A stretch of 64,000 nucleotides of DNA from Candidatus Pantoea soli (GTDB taxonomy: Bacteria; Pseudomonadota; Gammaproteobacteria; Enterobacterales; Enterobacteriaceae), in contig NZ_CP032702.1 in the NCBI RefSeq assembly GCF_007833795.1, positions 2,790,001 to 2,854,000 of the forward strand, in the 5' to 3' direction. Below the pieces are notes generated by a model. It saw only the letters and a program-made list of their open reading frames with translations, did not search any database and was not told the origin of the DNA. This document shows positions 8,663-21,244 of this stretch, piece after piece. Each line of letters starts with the position of its first letter. The stretch's first letter is position 1. Both the position numbers and the translations under genes were made by a program.

Positions 8663-9516
8663 CCCAACAACTGCATGAAATGGAAACCGTGCGCCCGCGC
8701 CGTCGTCGCGCGCGCGTCACGTCACTCACCATTGGCCTGACCCTGGTGGCAGTGCTGGTGGCGATGGCGCTGCTGGCCCCGCTGCTGGCACCGTTTGACC
8801 CTAACGCGCAGGTTATTGACCAGCGCCTGCTGGCGCCTTCTGCCGTGCACTGGTTTGGCACCGATGGCTTCGGGCGCGATCTGCTATCGCGCGTGATCTA
8901 CGGCGCCCGCCCGACGCTGCTGCTGGTGTCGCTGATCCTGCTGCTGACCATTCCGGTCGGCCTGCTGGTGGGCATCATGGCCGGCTACGTTGGCGGCTGG
9001 ACCGAGCGCGTGCTGATGCGTATTACCGACATCTTTCTGTCGCTGCCGAACCTGGTGATTGCGCTGGCGCTGGTCGCCATGCTGGGGCCGGGCCTGATGA
9101 ACGGTGCGCTGGCGCTGGCGCTGACCAGCTGGCCGCCGTTTGCCCGCCAGGCGCGTGCGGAAACGCTGGCGCTGCGCCGCAGTGACTATCTGGCCGCCGC
9201 ACGGATGCAGGGGATTACCGGCCTGCGTCTGATGTTTGGCCATATTCTGCCGCTGTGCCTGCCGACGGCGGTGGTGCGTGCCGCGCTCAGCCTCGGCGGC
9301 ATTATTCTCTCCGCCGCCGGTCTTGGCTTCCTTGGCATGGGCGTTCAGCCGCCGACCGCCGAATGGGGATCGATGGTCGCAGAAGGCAGTAAAGTGATAT
9401 TTGACCAGTGGTGGGTCGCGGCAGCGCCCGGCGCTGCCATTCTTTTCGCCAGCCTGGCGTTTAACCTGACAGGCGATGGCCTGCGCGACCGACTGGATAC
9501 CCGCCATGCCAAATGA
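8659..9516 (+). CDS. ABC transporter permease, DppC/OppC family
   Basis: A 285-residue partner of the preceding permease. The N-terminal helix is followed by LLAPFDPNAQ and GTDGFGRDLLSRVIYGAR, the DppC-type landmark. The EAA loop near residue 180 reads DYLAAARMQGITGLRLM. Five to six membrane helices are visible. It starts in an ATGA overlap with the first permease and its end overlaps the first ATPase gene by 11 bases, so all five genes look like one operon. Confidence 0.88.
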   Translation: MTQQLHEMETVRPRRRRARVTSLTIGLTLVAVLVAMALLAPLLAPFDPNAQVIDQRLLAPSAVHWFGTDGFGRDLLSRVIYGARPTLLLVSLILLLTIPVGLLVGIMAGYVGGWTERVLMRITDIFLSLPNLVIALALVAMLGPGLMNGALALALTSWPPFARQARAETLALRRSDYLAAARMQGITGLRLMFGHILPLCLPTAVVRAALSLGGIILSAAGLGFLGMGVQPPTAEWGSMVAEGSKVIFDQWWVAAAPGAAILFASLAFNLTGDGLRDRLDTRHAK

Positions 9517-10339
9517 TCTGTTAATTGATGCCCGTGGCCTGACTATCCGCAGTGACGCCACGCTGCTGGTGGATAACATCGGCTTTCAGATTGGCCGCGA
9601 GCGCGTTGCGCTGGTGGGCGAATCCGGCTCCGGCAAATCCCTCACCGCGCGATCGCTGATGGGGCTGCTGTCACCCTCGCTGCAACTGCAGGCCGATCGC
9701 CTGCAGGTCGCCGGTGAAGATGCACTGACGCTGCGCGAACGCGACTGGATCGCCCTGCGCGGCGGTCGGGTGGCGATGGTCATGCAGGATCCAAAATACG
9801 CGCTGAATCCGACGCGCACCATTGGCTGGCAGGTTGAAGAGCCGCTGCTGCTGCACCGTAAACTGAGCCGTGCCGAGCGCAAAGAGAAGGTGTGCGAAAT
9901 GCTGGATGCGGTCGGCCTGCCTGAGCCGCGTCAGCTGATGAAGCGCTATCCGCATCAGCTGTCCGGCGGTATGGGCCAGCGCGTGATGCTGGCGATTGCG
10001 CTGATCACCGATCCGGATTTACTGATTGCCGATGAGCCCACCTCCGCGCTCGATCACGCCATGCGCGATCAGGTGCTGGCATTGATCCGGCGTCTGGTTG
10101 AGCAGCGCAACATGGGCCTGCTGCTGATCAGTCACGATCTGCAGCAGGTGGCAGAACACTGTGAACGGGTCATGGTGATGTACAAAGGACGGCTGCTGGA
10201 TACGCTGCCTGCGGCGCAATTGTCTGACGCCAGCCATCCTTATACCCGCACGCTGTGGGCCTGTCGCCCCGGCAAAGCGACGCACGGAGAGCGACTGCCG
10301 GTACTGGATCGCGCGGCGCTGGAGAAAGCCAATGATTGA
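9506..10339 (+). CDS. ABC transporter ATP-binding protein, DppD/NikD-like
   Basis: A 277-residue cytoplasmic ATPase. Walker A is GESGSGKS (near residue 37), the Q-loop lies in VMQDPKYALNP, the signature is LSGGMGQR and Walker B is [12 protein letters not shown], followed by the switch His in LLISHDL. It is shorter than DppD/OppD (about 330 residues) and lacks most of their C-terminal Fe-S extension, resembling NikD in size. The start at 9506 was chosen because MPNDLL begins the domain normally, inside the permease overlap. Confidence 0.88.
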   Translation: MPNDLLIDARGLTIRSDATLLVDNIGFQIGRERVALVGESGSGKSLTARSLMGLLSPSLQLQADRLQVAGEDALTLRERDWIALRGGRVAMVMQDPKYALNPTRTIGWQVEEPLLLHRKLSRAERKEKVCEMLDAVGLPEPRQLMKRYPHQLSGGMGQRVMLAIALITDPDLLIADEPTSALDHAMRDQVLALIRRLVEQRNMGLLLISHDLQQVAEHCERVMVMYKGRLLDTLPAAQLSDASHPYTRTLWACRPGKATHGERLPVLDRAALEKAND

Positions 10340-11006
10340 ACTCGCTAATTTGAGCGTTTCGCATAAGCAGGGATATGAGCTGCGCACCGTGGTGCACGAG
10401 GTGTCGCTGCAGGTCGCCCCCGGCGAGTGTTTTGGTCTGGTCGGCCCGTCCGGCTGCGGTAAATCCTCGCTGCTGTGGGTCATGGCCGGGCTCAATCCGC
10501 ACTGGCAGGGAGAGATGACGCTGGCCGGCACCGCCGTGCAGCCCGGCAAACCGTTTACCGGTCCGCTGCGCCGCAATGTGCAGATGGTGTTTCAGGATCC
10601 TTACGCCTCGCTGCATCCGCGCCACCGCATCCGTCGCACGCTGGCAGAGCCGCTGAAGCTGCTGAAGCGCGACAACATTGACGATCGCATCAATCAGGGA
10701 TTCCGCCATGTCGGGCTGGACCCGGCGCTGGCAGATCGCTATCCGCATCAGCTTTCCGGCGGACAGCGTCAGCGCGTGGCGATTGTCCGCGCCCTGCTGC
10801 TGGAACCGAAGATCCTGCTGCTGGATGAGCCGACTTCCGCGCTGGATATGTCGGTACAGGCAGAGATCCTGAATCTGCTTAACGATCTGAAACAGAACGA
10901 CGGACTGACCATGGTGCTGGTGAGCCACGATCCGGACGTGATCGATCACATGTGCGATCGCGCCGTGCGCATGGCGCAGGGCCGCATTGCGGAACATTTG
11001 CGGTAA
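10332..11006 (+). CDS. ABC transporter ATP-binding protein, DppF/NikE-like
   Basis: A 224-residue ATPase completing the importer. Walker [10 protein letters not shown] near residue 37, Q-loop [13 protein letters not shown] (typical of DppF/OppF), signature LSGGQRQRV, Walker [12 protein letters not shown], and LVSHDP. It overlaps the preceding gene by 8 bases. It is compact like NikE and lacks the C-terminal oligopeptide-transporter domain of OppF. No obvious intrinsic terminator follows; speG begins 80 bases downstream and could be co-transcribed. Confidence 0.88.
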   Translation: MIELANLSVSHKQGYELRTVVHEVSLQVAPGECFGLVGPSGCGKSSLLWVMAGLNPHWQGEMTLAGTAVQPGKPFTGPLRRNVQMVFQDPYASLHPRHRIRRTLAEPLKLLKRDNIDDRINQGFRHVGLDPALADRYPHQLSGGQRQRVAIVRALLLEPKILLLDEPTSALDMSVQAEILNLLNDLKQNDGLTMVLVSHDPDVIDHMCDRAVRMAQGRIAEHLR

Positions 11007-11085
11007 AATCACCGGCAGCGACCGTGGCGGTGCGGCATCGCGCCGCTGCGGTTTTCCTGTTTTCAATCGCCAAAAGGAGCTGCCT

Positions 11086-11631
11086 ATGACGGTGAAACTG
11101 CGTCCGCTGGAGCGGGAAGATCTGCATTTTGTGCATCAGCTGGATAACAACGCCAGCGTAATGCGTTACTGGTTTGAAGAGCCTTATGAAGCCTTTGTGG
11201 AACTGTCCGATCTGTATGACAAGCACATTCACGATCAGACCGAACGCCGCTTTGTGGTTGAGCATGACGGGCAAAAAGCCGGACTGGTGGAGCTGGTGGA
11301 GATCAACCACGTGCATCGCCGCGCGGAGTTTCAGATCATCATCGCGCCGGCGCATCAGGGCAAAGGATTAGCCAGCCAGGCGGCGAAGCTGGCCATGGAT
11401 TACGGCTTTTCCGTACTGAATCTCTACAAGCTCTATCTGATTGTCGATCAGGAGAATGAAAAAGCGATCCACATCTACACCCGGCTGGGTTTTGAAGTGG
11501 AAGGCGTGCTGAAGCACGAGTTTTTCATTAACGGCGAGTACCGCAATACTCTGCGCATGTGCATTTTTCAGCAGCAGTATCTGGCGCAGCATAAATCCGG
11601 CGGCGCCATGGTGAAACCCACCGCGCAGTAG
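11086..11631 (+). CDS. speG: spermidine N1-acetyltransferase SpeG
   Basis: A GNAT-family enzyme acetylating spermidine or spermine with acetyl-CoA, which lowers polyamine toxicity under cold or stress. At 181 residues it is close to E. coli SpeG (186). Recognisable segments are [18 protein letters not shown] at the N-terminus, [10 protein letters not shown] and the acetyl-CoA loop QGKGLASQA near residue 90, with the C-terminal region around [20 protein letters not shown] precedes the ATG with 7-nt spacing. A GC-rich inverted repeat (about 11654-11675) lies between it and the converging lipoprotein gene. Confidence 0.93.
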   Translation: MTVKLRPLEREDLHFVHQLDNNASVMRYWFEEPYEAFVELSDLYDKHIHDQTERRFVVEHDGQKAGLVELVEINHVHRRAEFQIIIAPAHQGKGLASQAAKLAMDYGFSVLNLYKLYLIVDQENEKAIHIYTRLGFEVEGVLKHEFFINGEYRNTLRMCIFQQQYLAQHKSGGAMVKPTAQ

Positions 11632-11686
11632 CGCCATCCGGCGCATCTTGCATGCCGCGCGGCATCTCGCGCGGCGATAATCCCGG

Positions 11687-12109
11687 TTAACGGCCGCGCG
11701 CACCGACCACATTCAGCACCGGCTGCGGGTGCGCGGGCTTCAGGTCGTACATGCCACCATAATAGGGATCGACCACCAGCCAGCCGGGAAAACCGAGCAG
11801 CGGAATGTTGCCCAGCACATACCAGAGGTTGGCGTTCGCTTCGATAGGCAGCGTCAGCGGCACGTAGCCCGGGCTCTCCAGCATCACCTGATAATGTTTT
11901 TTACCAAAATAGGTGCCGTCGGATTTCGCCAGGTTAACGGTTTGCGGCGTGTAGCCCTGCGCCACGGCGCGACCGGTTTCATCCTGCACGGTAAAGCGCG
12001 CCCCCTGCGGCACCGAGTCAATTTTTACCGGTTGCGTGTCAGAGCCAACAATCGTGGCACAGCCGCTGAGCAGCAGCGCACAGGCGGGAAGAAGAAGTCG
12101 CAGGTTCAT
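11687..12109 (-). CDS. small lipoprotein with a PEGA-like segment
   Basis: A 140-residue lipoprotein. The signal peptide ends in the lipobox LLSGC, so Cys17 would be lipidated and, with Ala at +2, the protein probably goes to the outer membrane. The mature part starts ATIVGSDTQPVKIDS, and SVPQGARFTVQDETG resembles a PEGA-type beta-sandwich strand. A hydrophobic segment (LWYVLGNIPLLGFPGW) and a PYYGGMYDLKP end follow, as in several uncharacterised enterobacterial lipoproteins. Function unknown. It is divergently isolated: speG converges on its 3' side and the mmuM 3' end lies upstream. Confidence 0.8.
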   Translation of the reverse strand: MNLRLLLPACALLLSGCATIVGSDTQPVKIDSVPQGARFTVQDETGRAVAQGYTPQTVNLAKSDGTYFGKKHYQVMLESPGYVPLTLPIEANANLWYVLGNIPLLGFPGWLVVDPYYGGMYDLKPAHPQPVLNVVGARGR

Positions 12110-12205
12110 AGCAGGTCCGCATCGGAATCAGAGAGGACAGTCTAAACTGCCCTCTCTGCCTTTTCACCCGCTTCAATCGCGCTATCAGTGGCGCTTTTCT
12201 GCGCT

Positions 12206-13144
12206 TTATTGCGGTTGACAACAGGCGGCAATCGCCGCGATATCCTGCGGTGTGGTGCGGCAGCAGCCGCCAATCAGCCGGGCACCGGCCTGCTGCCATT
12301 CGGAAAAGCGATCCTGCAGCGTGCAGCCGGAAGGCGCTGAATGCCAGGTTTTCGTGGTGGCATCGTACTGCTCACCGGAGTTAGGGTAGACCAGCAGCGG
12401 CTTCGTGGTCAGGCGCTGCAGCGTCTGCAGCGCCGGCGTTACGCTCTCCAGCGCCACGCAGTTGATGCCCAGCGCCATCACCTGCGGAGCCGCATTGACA
12501 ATCTCTGCCACTTTGCTCAGCGGCGTGCCATCGCTGATATGCTGCGCATCACGCAGCGTGAACGAGAACCAGGCGCAGCTGTCGGGAAACTCCGCCAGCA
12601 GGCTAATCAGCGCCTGCGCTTCGCCAAAGGAGGGCAGCGTTTCACACGCCAGCAGATCCACGCCGGCTTCCAGCAGCGCGGCGACGCGCGGACGGTGAAA
12701 ATCTTTCATTTCCGCTGCCGGTAACGCGTAATCACCGCGATACTCGGCCCCGTTTGCCAGATACGCGCCATACGGCCCGACCGAACCGGCCACCAGCAGC
12801 GGAGCCCGGGTGCCGGAATCGGCCAGATAAGCATCGCGTGCACGCCGTGCCAGCGTGACGCTTTCACGAATCAGCGCGCTGGCCTGGCCGCTGTCCAGTC
12901 CGCGGGCCGCGAAGCCGCGCGGCGTGGCCTGATAACTGGCGGTGATCGCCACGTTAGCGCCCGCGGCAAAATAGTCATAATGCACCTGGTAAATCAGCTG
13001 CGGATTCTCCATCAGCACTTTGGCGGACCACAGCGTATCGGCCAGATCGCAGCCGCGCGCTTCCAGCTCGGTAGCCAGGGCGCCATCCAGAATCAGCGTT
13101 TCCGTTTGCGCCAGTGCTTCAGCGATGGGGTTATGCGGCATCAT
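12206..13144 (-). CDS. mmuM: homocysteine S-methyltransferase MmuM
   Basis: Transfers methyl from S-methylmethionine (or AdoMet) to homocysteine, making methionine. The 312-residue protein has the N-terminal [28 protein letters not shown] near residue 115 and the zinc ligands in GINC near 227 and GGCCRTTP near 293. A second ATG at 13141 is slightly better spaced from GGAGG. The gene overlaps the end of mmuP by 14 bases, so the pair is a mmuPM operon; import and use of S-methylmethionine are coupled. Confidence 0.95.
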   Translation of the reverse strand: MMPHNPIAEALAQTETLILDGALATELEARGCDLADTLWSAKVLMENPQLIYQVHYDYFAAGANVAITASYQATPRGFAARGLDSGQASALIRESVTLARRARDAYLADSGTRAPLLVAGSVGPYGAYLANGAEYRGDYALPAAEMKDFHRPRVAALLEAGVDLLACETLPSFGEAQALISLLAEFPDSCAWFSFTLRDAQHISDGTPLSKVAEIVNAAPQVMALGINCVALESVTPALQTLQRLTTKPLLVYPNSGEQYDATTKTWHSAPSGCTLQDRFSEWQQAGARLIGGCCRTTPQDIAAIAACCQPQ

Positions 13145-14546
13145 CAGCCTCCTTTGTAGTGAGCGTTTGCCGGCGTTTCTGCGTCAGATGATAAGCCGCG
13201 TAGCAAAGCAGCACAAACGGCAGGCCACACCACAGCGCAATACGCTGCGACGGATCAAACGCCAGTCCGACACAGGCCAGCAGACAGAGCGCAAAGCCCA
13301 GCAGCGGCACCAGCGGATAGAATGGGGCACGCCATGTCAGCCCGGATAACGGATGACCGGCCTGCAGATAGCGACGGCGGAACATATAGTGTGACGCGCA
13401 GATGCTGAGCCATACCGCCACCACGGCAAAGCCGGAGATCGCCGAAAGCGCAACGAACACCGTATCGGGCGCAATCACGCTGGAAAACAGCGCCAGCAGG
13501 CCGCCCAGCATACTGATGGTGATTGCCAGCACCGGAATTCCGCGGCGGTTGACGCGGGCAAAGCAGCGCGGCAGCGTATTTTCATTGGCCAGTGACCACA
13601 GCATGCGTCCGGAGGCGTAAAGCCCGGAATTCGCCGCGGAGAGAATGGCGGTGAGAATCACAAAGTTGAAGATGTCAGCGGCATAGGGAATACCTATCTT
13701 CTCAAACACCAGCACAAACGGGCTTTTCACAATGCCCGCCTGGTCCATAGGAATCAGCGCAGCCAGCACAAACACCGTGCCGACAAAGAAAATGATCAGA
13801 CGCGCAACGGTGGTGCGAATCGCCAGCGGCAGCGCCTTTTGCGGCTGCTCGGTTTCCCCGGCGGCGATGCCGATCAGTTCAGTACCGGAAAAGGCAAAGT
13901 TCACCGCCACCATCGTCATCAGGATCGGCAGCGTCCCGTGCGGCAGCCAGCCGGCAGCCGTGAGGTTATGCAGGCCCGGTGCGGCACTGCCGTCTTTCAT
14001 CGGGATAAAACCAAACATCGCTGCCGCGCCCAGCACGATAAAGGCGATGATGGTGACGACCTTGATAATGGAGAACCAGAACTCCCCTTCGGCAAAGAAG
14101 CGCGTCGAGACAATATTCAGCAGGTAGATGGCGAGGCAGAACACCAGACACCACAGCCAGACCGGCACCGTCGGAAACCAGTACTGCATACAGAACCCGG
14201 CGGCCGTCAGGCTGGAACCCAGCGCCACGGTCCATGTCAGCCAGTAGAGCCATGCCACGGTGTAGCCGGTGGCCGGACTAAGATAGCGGGCGGCATAGAC
14301 GTGAAACGCGCCGGTTTCCGGCATGGCCACGGCCAGCTCGCCCAGACACATCATCACCAGCCACACCACCAGCGCCCCAATCAGGTAAGCCAGCAGCGTA
14401 CCGGCGGCGCCGGTCGTGGAGATGATATAGCCGGTGTTAAAAAACAGGCCGGTGCCGATCACGCCACCCAGCGACAGCATCACCAGATGGCGCACTTTCA
14501 TGGTGCGCTTAAAATTTGCCTGTGAAGGCGTATCCTGCGTTTGCAT
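13131..14546 (-). CDS. mmuP: S-methylmethionine permease MmuP
   Basis: A 471-residue amino acid-polyamine-organocation (APC) permease with twelve helices. The first helix carries the family motif [13 protein letters not shown] near residue 30, and the [20 protein letters not shown] type segment follows near 85. Similarity to E. coli MmuP is clear over the full length, and the downstream partner mmuM fixes the substrate as S-methylmethionine. Three tandem MetJ-type boxes lie immediately upstream, so expression should fall when AdoMet is plentiful. Confidence 0.93.
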   Translation of the reverse strand: MQTQDTPSQANFKRTMKVRHLVMLSLGGVIGTGLFFNTGYIISTTGAAGTLLAYLIGALVVWLVMMCLGELAVAMPETGAFHVYAARYLSPATGYTVAWLYWLTWTVALGSSLTAAGFCMQYWFPTVPVWLWCLVFCLAIYLLNIVSTRFFAEGEFWFSIIKVVTIIAFIVLGAAAMFGFIPMKDGSAAPGLHNLTAAGWLPHGTLPILMTMVAVNFAFSGTELIGIAAGETEQPQKALPLAIRTTVARLIIFFVGTVFVLAALIPMDQAGIVKSPFVLVFEKIGIPYAADIFNFVILTAILSAANSGLYASGRMLWSLANENTLPRCFARVNRRGIPVLAITISMLGGLLALFSSVIAPDTVFVALSAISGFAVVAVWLSICASHYMFRRRYLQAGHPLSGLTWRAPFYPLVPLLGFALCLLACVGLAFDPSQRIALWCGLPFVLLCYAAYHLTQKRRQTLTTKEADDAA

Positions 14547-14553
14547 GCTCTTT

Positions 14554-14577
14554 ATCCATATGGACGTCTAAACTTCT
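14554..14577 (-). promoter_or_regulatory. tandem MetJ boxes upstream of mmuPM
   Basis: Read on the minus strand: AGAAGTTT, AGACGTCC, ATATGGAT, three adjacent 8-mers matching the MetJ consensus AGACGTCT at 5, 7 and fewer positions. They end 7 nt before the mmuP ATG. MetJ repression of mmuP is established in E. coli. Confidence 0.7.
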
Positions 14578-14651
14578 ATATGGAGACAGAGTTATACGCA
14601 TCCGCGCAGCGATTTGCAACGTGGCAAAAGGTGGGGATTTATCAGGAAAGG

Positions 14652-14680
14652 CGTTCAGCCCCGCCGTGACGGGGCAGAAC
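14652..14680 (-). terminator. probable terminator after ygaC
   Basis: Inverted repeat GTTCaGCCCCG / CGGGGCaGAAC directly after the ygaC stop. On the minus strand only a short T-run (cctttcc) follows, so efficiency is uncertain. Confidence 0.5.
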
Positions 14681-14681
14681 C

Positions 14682-15020
14682 TTAGCCGCCGAACACACCC
14701 TGCAGGTAGCGTTCCAGCGCAACGCGCGAGCTGAATCCGTGTGGAATACCGTAATGTTCCTGCGAATCGCCCATCAGGTAGAGAGGGAACTGCGTGTAGT
14801 GATCGCAGGTTTTCATTTCCGAAGCGGGTTCCGCAAAGTGCTGACTTTTCTCTTTCAGCGTCGGGTGAATGATCAACGCGGTGCGCCCCATACGCGCTTC
14901 ACGGTTAACGTAGACATAGTTTTCGCCGCGGCGATAACCGTAAGTTTTTGGCGTCAGGACGTCCATTTCGAACCCTGCTTTTTCCAGTACGCGCGCTACC
15001 TCATCCGGACGTAAATACAT
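14682..15020 (-). CDS. ygaC: YgaC, DUF2002 family
   Basis: A 112-residue cytoplasmic protein almost collinear with E. coli YgaC (DUF2002). Shared stretches include [36 protein letters not shown] and [18 protein letters not shown]. No biochemical role is established. The ATG at 15020 has GAGGAG 5 nt upstream and matches the E. coli start; an upstream in-frame start adds 28 unsupported residues. It is divergent from ygaM, as in E. coli, and forms part of the conserved ygaC-ygaM-nrdHIEF order. Confidence 0.92.
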   Translation of the reverse strand: MYLRPDEVARVLEKAGFEMDVLTPKTYGYRRGENYVYVNREARMGRTALIIHPTLKEKSQHFAEPASEMKTCDHYTQFPLYLMGDSQEHYGIPHGFSSRVALERYLQGVFGG

Positions 15021-15169
15021 GCTTGCTCCTCTCTTCTCACAGCCCCGCAACCTTACAACAGCACCCGGGTACAGGCCATTCGGAATTTCCCTAAAGCCTG
15101 GCACATCGCTGCGTTTATTGACGTTTCGACTACACTTAGTATTACGTTTTAAATCAAAGGGAGCGAAAA

Positions 15170-15487
15170 ATGTTTAATCGAACCAGCAAAAACGATGACA
15201 TTGATATCAATCAGGATGTAAACGAACTGGCCGATTCACTGGAAGCGTTACTGAAATCCTATGGCAGCGACGCCAAAGATGAAGTCGATAACGCCCGCAG
15301 TCAGGCGCAGGCGCTGCTGAAGCAGACCCGCGCGAAACTGAACGGCCATAATAATCGCGTCTCTCAGGCGGCGCGCGATGCAGGCTATCAGGTCGATGCT
15401 TATGTGCATGATAAACCCTGGTATGGCGTAGGTATCGGTGCCGCCGTTGGCCTGGTGCTGGGTGCGCTGCTGGTGTCGCGCCGCTAA
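15170..15487 (+). CDS. ygaM: YgaM, DUF883 tail-anchored membrane protein
   Basis: A 105-residue ElaB/YgaM/YqjD (DUF883) protein. The long amphipathic N-terminal part ([18 protein letters not shown], repeated Ala/Gln heptads) ends in a C-terminal membrane anchor ([18 protein letters not shown]) and basic VSRR. Relatives anchor to the inner membrane and bind stationary-phase ribosomes; that role is inferred for this copy. AAGGGAG stands upstream of the ATG and an intrinsic terminator follows. Confidence 0.9.
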   Translation: MFNRTSKNDDIDINQDVNELADSLEALLKSYGSDAKDEVDNARSQAQALLKQTRAKLNGHNNRVSQAARDAGYQVDAYVHDKPWYGVGIGAAVGLVLGALLVSRR

Positions 15488-15507
15488 GCCCTGCTTTACC
15501 CCAGACA

Positions 15508-15535
15508 AAAGCCTCGCAGATGCGGGGCTTTTTCG
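15508..15535 (+). terminator. terminator of ygaM
   Basis: AAGCCtCGCA-gat-TGCGGGGCTT stem-loop followed by TTTCGTTTTT, 20 nt after the stop. Confidence 0.75.
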
Positions 15536-15640
15536 TTTTTACGCGCCTGTTCCTGACGCAGAACGTAAAAAATTTTTTTTTACCACTGCAGACCGCATGC
15601 CTGCTGACTTGAGCCGTTTTCCACTCGCCAGAATCGCAAA

Positions 15641-15687
15641 ACCCCATATATAGTGCGCTTGATCGCTATAAGCACTACATCTAGTAT
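15641..15687 (+). promoter_or_regulatory. paired NrdR boxes of the nrdHIEF promoter
   Basis: Two 16-bp boxes, ACCCCATATATAGTGC (15641-15656) and GCACTACATCTAGTAT (15672-15687), fit the NrdR consensus (acaCwAtATaTwGtgt). Their starts are 31 bp apart, three helical turns, the usual NrdR arrangement. They lie about 110 bp upstream of nrdH, so NrdR with dATP should repress the operon. Confidence 0.85.
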
Positions 15688-15793
15688 TCACCTCAGAAAA
15701 TGACGAACGGACATCTGCCCTGACAAAGAAGGCAGTCTGTGGCTTCTGCCTCATCATCCGCTCTCCAGCCGCCAATAGAGGTAAATACGAATC

Positions 15794-16036
15794 ATGCGCA
15801 TTATTATTTACACTAAAGATCGCTGTGTCCAGTGTGATGCCACGAAAAACGCGCTCGATCGTGCTGGCGTTGCGTATCAGCTGATCAACCTGGATGCCGA
15901 GCCTGACGCGCTGGCGCATCTGAAAACACTCGGCTATCGCCAGGTGCCGGTGGTCATGGCCGGTGAAGAACACTGGAGCGGCTTCCGTCCCGACAAGCTC
16001 GCCAGGCTGGCTGAGCACGTCTCAACCGGAGCTTAG
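15794..16036 (+). CDS. nrdH: glutaredoxin-like NrdH
   Basis: An 80-residue redoxin that reduces the class Ib ribonucleotide reductase. The active site CVQC is at residues 11-14 and the cis-Pro lies in YRQVPVV. Unlike glutaredoxins it has the NrdH-type [10 protein letters not shown]-terminal motif, recognised by thioredoxin reductase. It is the first gene of nrdHIEF, followed after 4 bases by nrdI. GAGGT is 11 nt before the ATG, rather distant. Confidence 0.95.
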   Translation: MRIIIYTKDRCVQCDATKNALDRAGVAYQLINLDAEPDALAHLKTLGYRQVPVVMAGEEHWSGFRPDKLARLAEHVSTGA

Positions 16037-16040
16037 CGCC

Positions 16041-16423
16041 ATGTTCCCGCTGGTCTATTTTTCCAGCCAGTCGGAAAACACCCATCGGTTTATCACCCGT
16101 CTGGGGCTGCCGGCACAGCGCATTCCGCTTGACGCAACGCAGCGTCTGCACATCAGCCAGCCCTATATTCTGGTGGTGCCGAGCTATGGCGGCGGCGGCG
16201 CACGCGGCGCAGTGCCCGCACAGGTAATTCAGTTTCTTAATGATGACGCAAACCGGCGCGGTATCCGCGGCGTGATTGCCGCCGGCAACCGCAACTTCGG
16301 GGACGGCTTCTGCCTGGCGGGCGACATCATTGCGCACAAATGTCAGGTTCCTTATCTCTACCGCTTTGAGCTGATCGGGACGCCTGACGATATTGCTAAC
16401 GTAAAAGCGGGAGTAACCCAATT

Positions 16424-16445
<22 letters not shown>
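16041..16445 (+). CDS. nrdI: flavodoxin-like NrdI
   Basis: A 134-residue flavoprotein that supplies oxidant to build the Mn(III)2-tyrosyl radical cofactor of NrdF. FMN-binding segments are visible: [12 protein letters not shown] near residue 6, [15 protein letters not shown] near 49 and [15 protein letters not shown] near 82. The start at 16041 was chosen over the longer frame because it follows nrdH directly and matches known NrdI N-termini. It overlaps nrdE by 22 bases. Confidence 0.95.
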
Positions 16446-19530
<3,085 letters not shown>

Positions 19531-19745
19531 TTGCCACGCTGCCCGGCGGGTGAGTCATCCAGACTGCCTGACGGGCTTCTGCAGGCGCTAAAACGTGATG
19601 CCGTCGCTTACTGACATGCAGCCGCCATCGAATAAGCGAAGCGTGCGCTATAGCGCACTGGTACGTCCTGTTAATTAACACATTAATGAAATAATTTTTT
19701 GGGTTATTATTACCCACATATGATTATTTACCTCCCCCGCTCGCG

Positions 19746-20933
19746 ATGAAGCCCACGCAACCGGGACTCAGTCCCGCGCTGGTTGCCCTGATGTCAGTGG
19801 CGACCGGTCTAGCCGTGGCCAGCAACTACTACGTACAGCCGCTGCTGGATACCATTGCGCAACAGTTTCATCTTTCGGTCAGCCTCGCCGGCTTTATTGT
19901 CACCACGGCGCAGCTGGGGTATGCCTGCGGCTTACTGCTGCTGGTGCCGCTGGGCGACAGGCTGGAACGGCGCGGACTGATCGTGACGATGAGCCTGCTG
20001 GCAGCGGGCGGTATGGTTATTACGGCGCTCTCCTCTTCCCTGCCACTGATGCTGCTGGGCACGGTGATCACCGGGCTGTTTTCCGTGGTCGCGCAAATTC
20101 TGGTGCCGCTGGCGGCCACGCTGGCCGCGCCGGAAAAACGCGGCAAAGTGGTGGGCACGGTGATGAGCGGCCTGCTGCTGGGCATTCTGCTGGCGCGCAC
20201 CGTCGCCGGGACCCTGGCGCAGCTGAGTGGCTGGCGCAGCGTCTACTGGACCGCCAGCGGACTCATGATTCTGATGGCGCTGGCGCTGTGGCGTTATCTG
20301 CCGCGCTACCAGCAGGCGGTGCCGCTTAAGTATTCGCAACTGCTGCGCTCCATCTTCAGCCTTTATGCCGGTAATGCTGTCCTGCGTACCCGCGCCCTGA
20401 CCGGCTGCCTGAGTTTCGCCAATTTCAGCATGCTGTGGACGTCGATGGCGTTTCTGCTGGCCTCACCGCCGTGGGGGTTCAGCGAGGGCGAAATCGGCCT
20501 GCTGGGGCTGGTGGGCGCGGCCGGTGCGCTGGCTGCACGTCAGGCAGGAAGTCTGGCAGATAAAGGAAAGGCCAGGCTCACCACCAGCATCGGACTGCTG
20601 ATTATGCTGGCGTCCTGGGCGCTGACCGCGCTGGGCGCGCACAGCCTGCCCGCGCTGATTGGCGGCATCCTGCTGCTGGATCTGGCGGTGCAGGGTGTGC
20701 ATATCACCAATCAGAGCGTGATTTACCGCAATATGCCTGAAGCGCGCAATCGTCTGACCGCCGGTTACATGACCAGTTATTTTATCGGCGGCGCGCTGGG
20801 CTCGATTGTGTCAGCCAATGCCTTCCATCTGGCGGGATGGTATGGCGTTTGTGGGGCTGGCGTCATTACTACCCTGCTGAACCTGCTGGTCTGGTGGCGC
20901 AACGCGCGCAACGAGACTGTTCAGAAAGCGTAA
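19746..20933 (+). CDS. MFS transporter, YgaY-like
   Basis: A 395-residue major facilitator protein with twelve helices. The loop between helices 2 and 3 reads GDRLERRGLIV (a motif A variant), and motif C-like GLLLGILLARTVAG lies near residue 140, suggesting drug/H+ antiport or sugar efflux. It sits between nrdF and mprA, where E. coli carries the decayed MFS gene ygaY, so it is probably the intact ortholog (inference from position). Substrate unknown. There is no clear Shine-Dalgarno; an AT-rich stretch upstream could hold the promoter. Confidence 0.85.
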   Translation: MKPTQPGLSPALVALMSVATGLAVASNYYVQPLLDTIAQQFHLSVSLAGFIVTTAQLGYACGLLLLVPLGDRLERRGLIVTMSLLAAGGMVITALSSSLPLMLLGTVITGLFSVVAQILVPLAATLAAPEKRGKVVGTVMSGLLLGILLARTVAGTLAQLSGWRSVYWTASGLMILMALALWRYLPRYQQAVPLKYSQLLRSIFSLYAGNAVLRTRALTGCLSFANFSMLWTSMAFLLASPPWGFSEGEIGLLGLVGAAGALAARQAGSLADKGKARLTTSIGLLIMLASWALTALGAHSLPALIGGILLLDLAVQGVHITNQSVIYRNMPEARNRLTAGYMTSYFIGGALGSIVSANAFHLAGWYGVCGAGVITTLLNLLVWWRNARNETVQKA

Positions 20934-21244
20934 AGGTGTGCGTGAAATCCTGACGAATACTGTTCATTAATGATGGGGTTTGTTATGGTTAGCCGCACAC
21001 TTATTCACAAGAGTTATTTTTTCTCGTGAAATTATTAGGCAGTAAAAGATTTCACGGGATGAATGGATGACAGGAGCCGTTTGCCGGTAAAGCGGCGGGC
21101 CAGGACGTTGCCCCGGGTGGCGGAACACCCAGGTACGCCAGGTGCTGACAGTGTGATCGTGTGAACAATCACAGGCGGAAAATATGACTACGCTTTATCT
21201 GTCACTCTCATTACTATATTTGTTGCAACTAAGAGGTTTTTTAA
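20934..21244 (+). other. long mprA upstream region, probably structured
   Basis: Three hundred bases without a full-size gene. They contain several stem-loops (GCCG/CGGC around 21078-21096; GGGTG-gcggaa-CACCC at 21115-21130; GTGAT/ATCAC at 21153-21171) and a 28-codon ORF at 21184-21270 overlapping mprA. I could not match the fold to a known riboswitch. Confidence 0.4.

Noticed and set aside
21070..21180. Guanidine or manganese riboswitch upstream of mprA
   Set aside because: I could not align the stem-loops with the conserved loops of these classes; only a general structured leader is reported.
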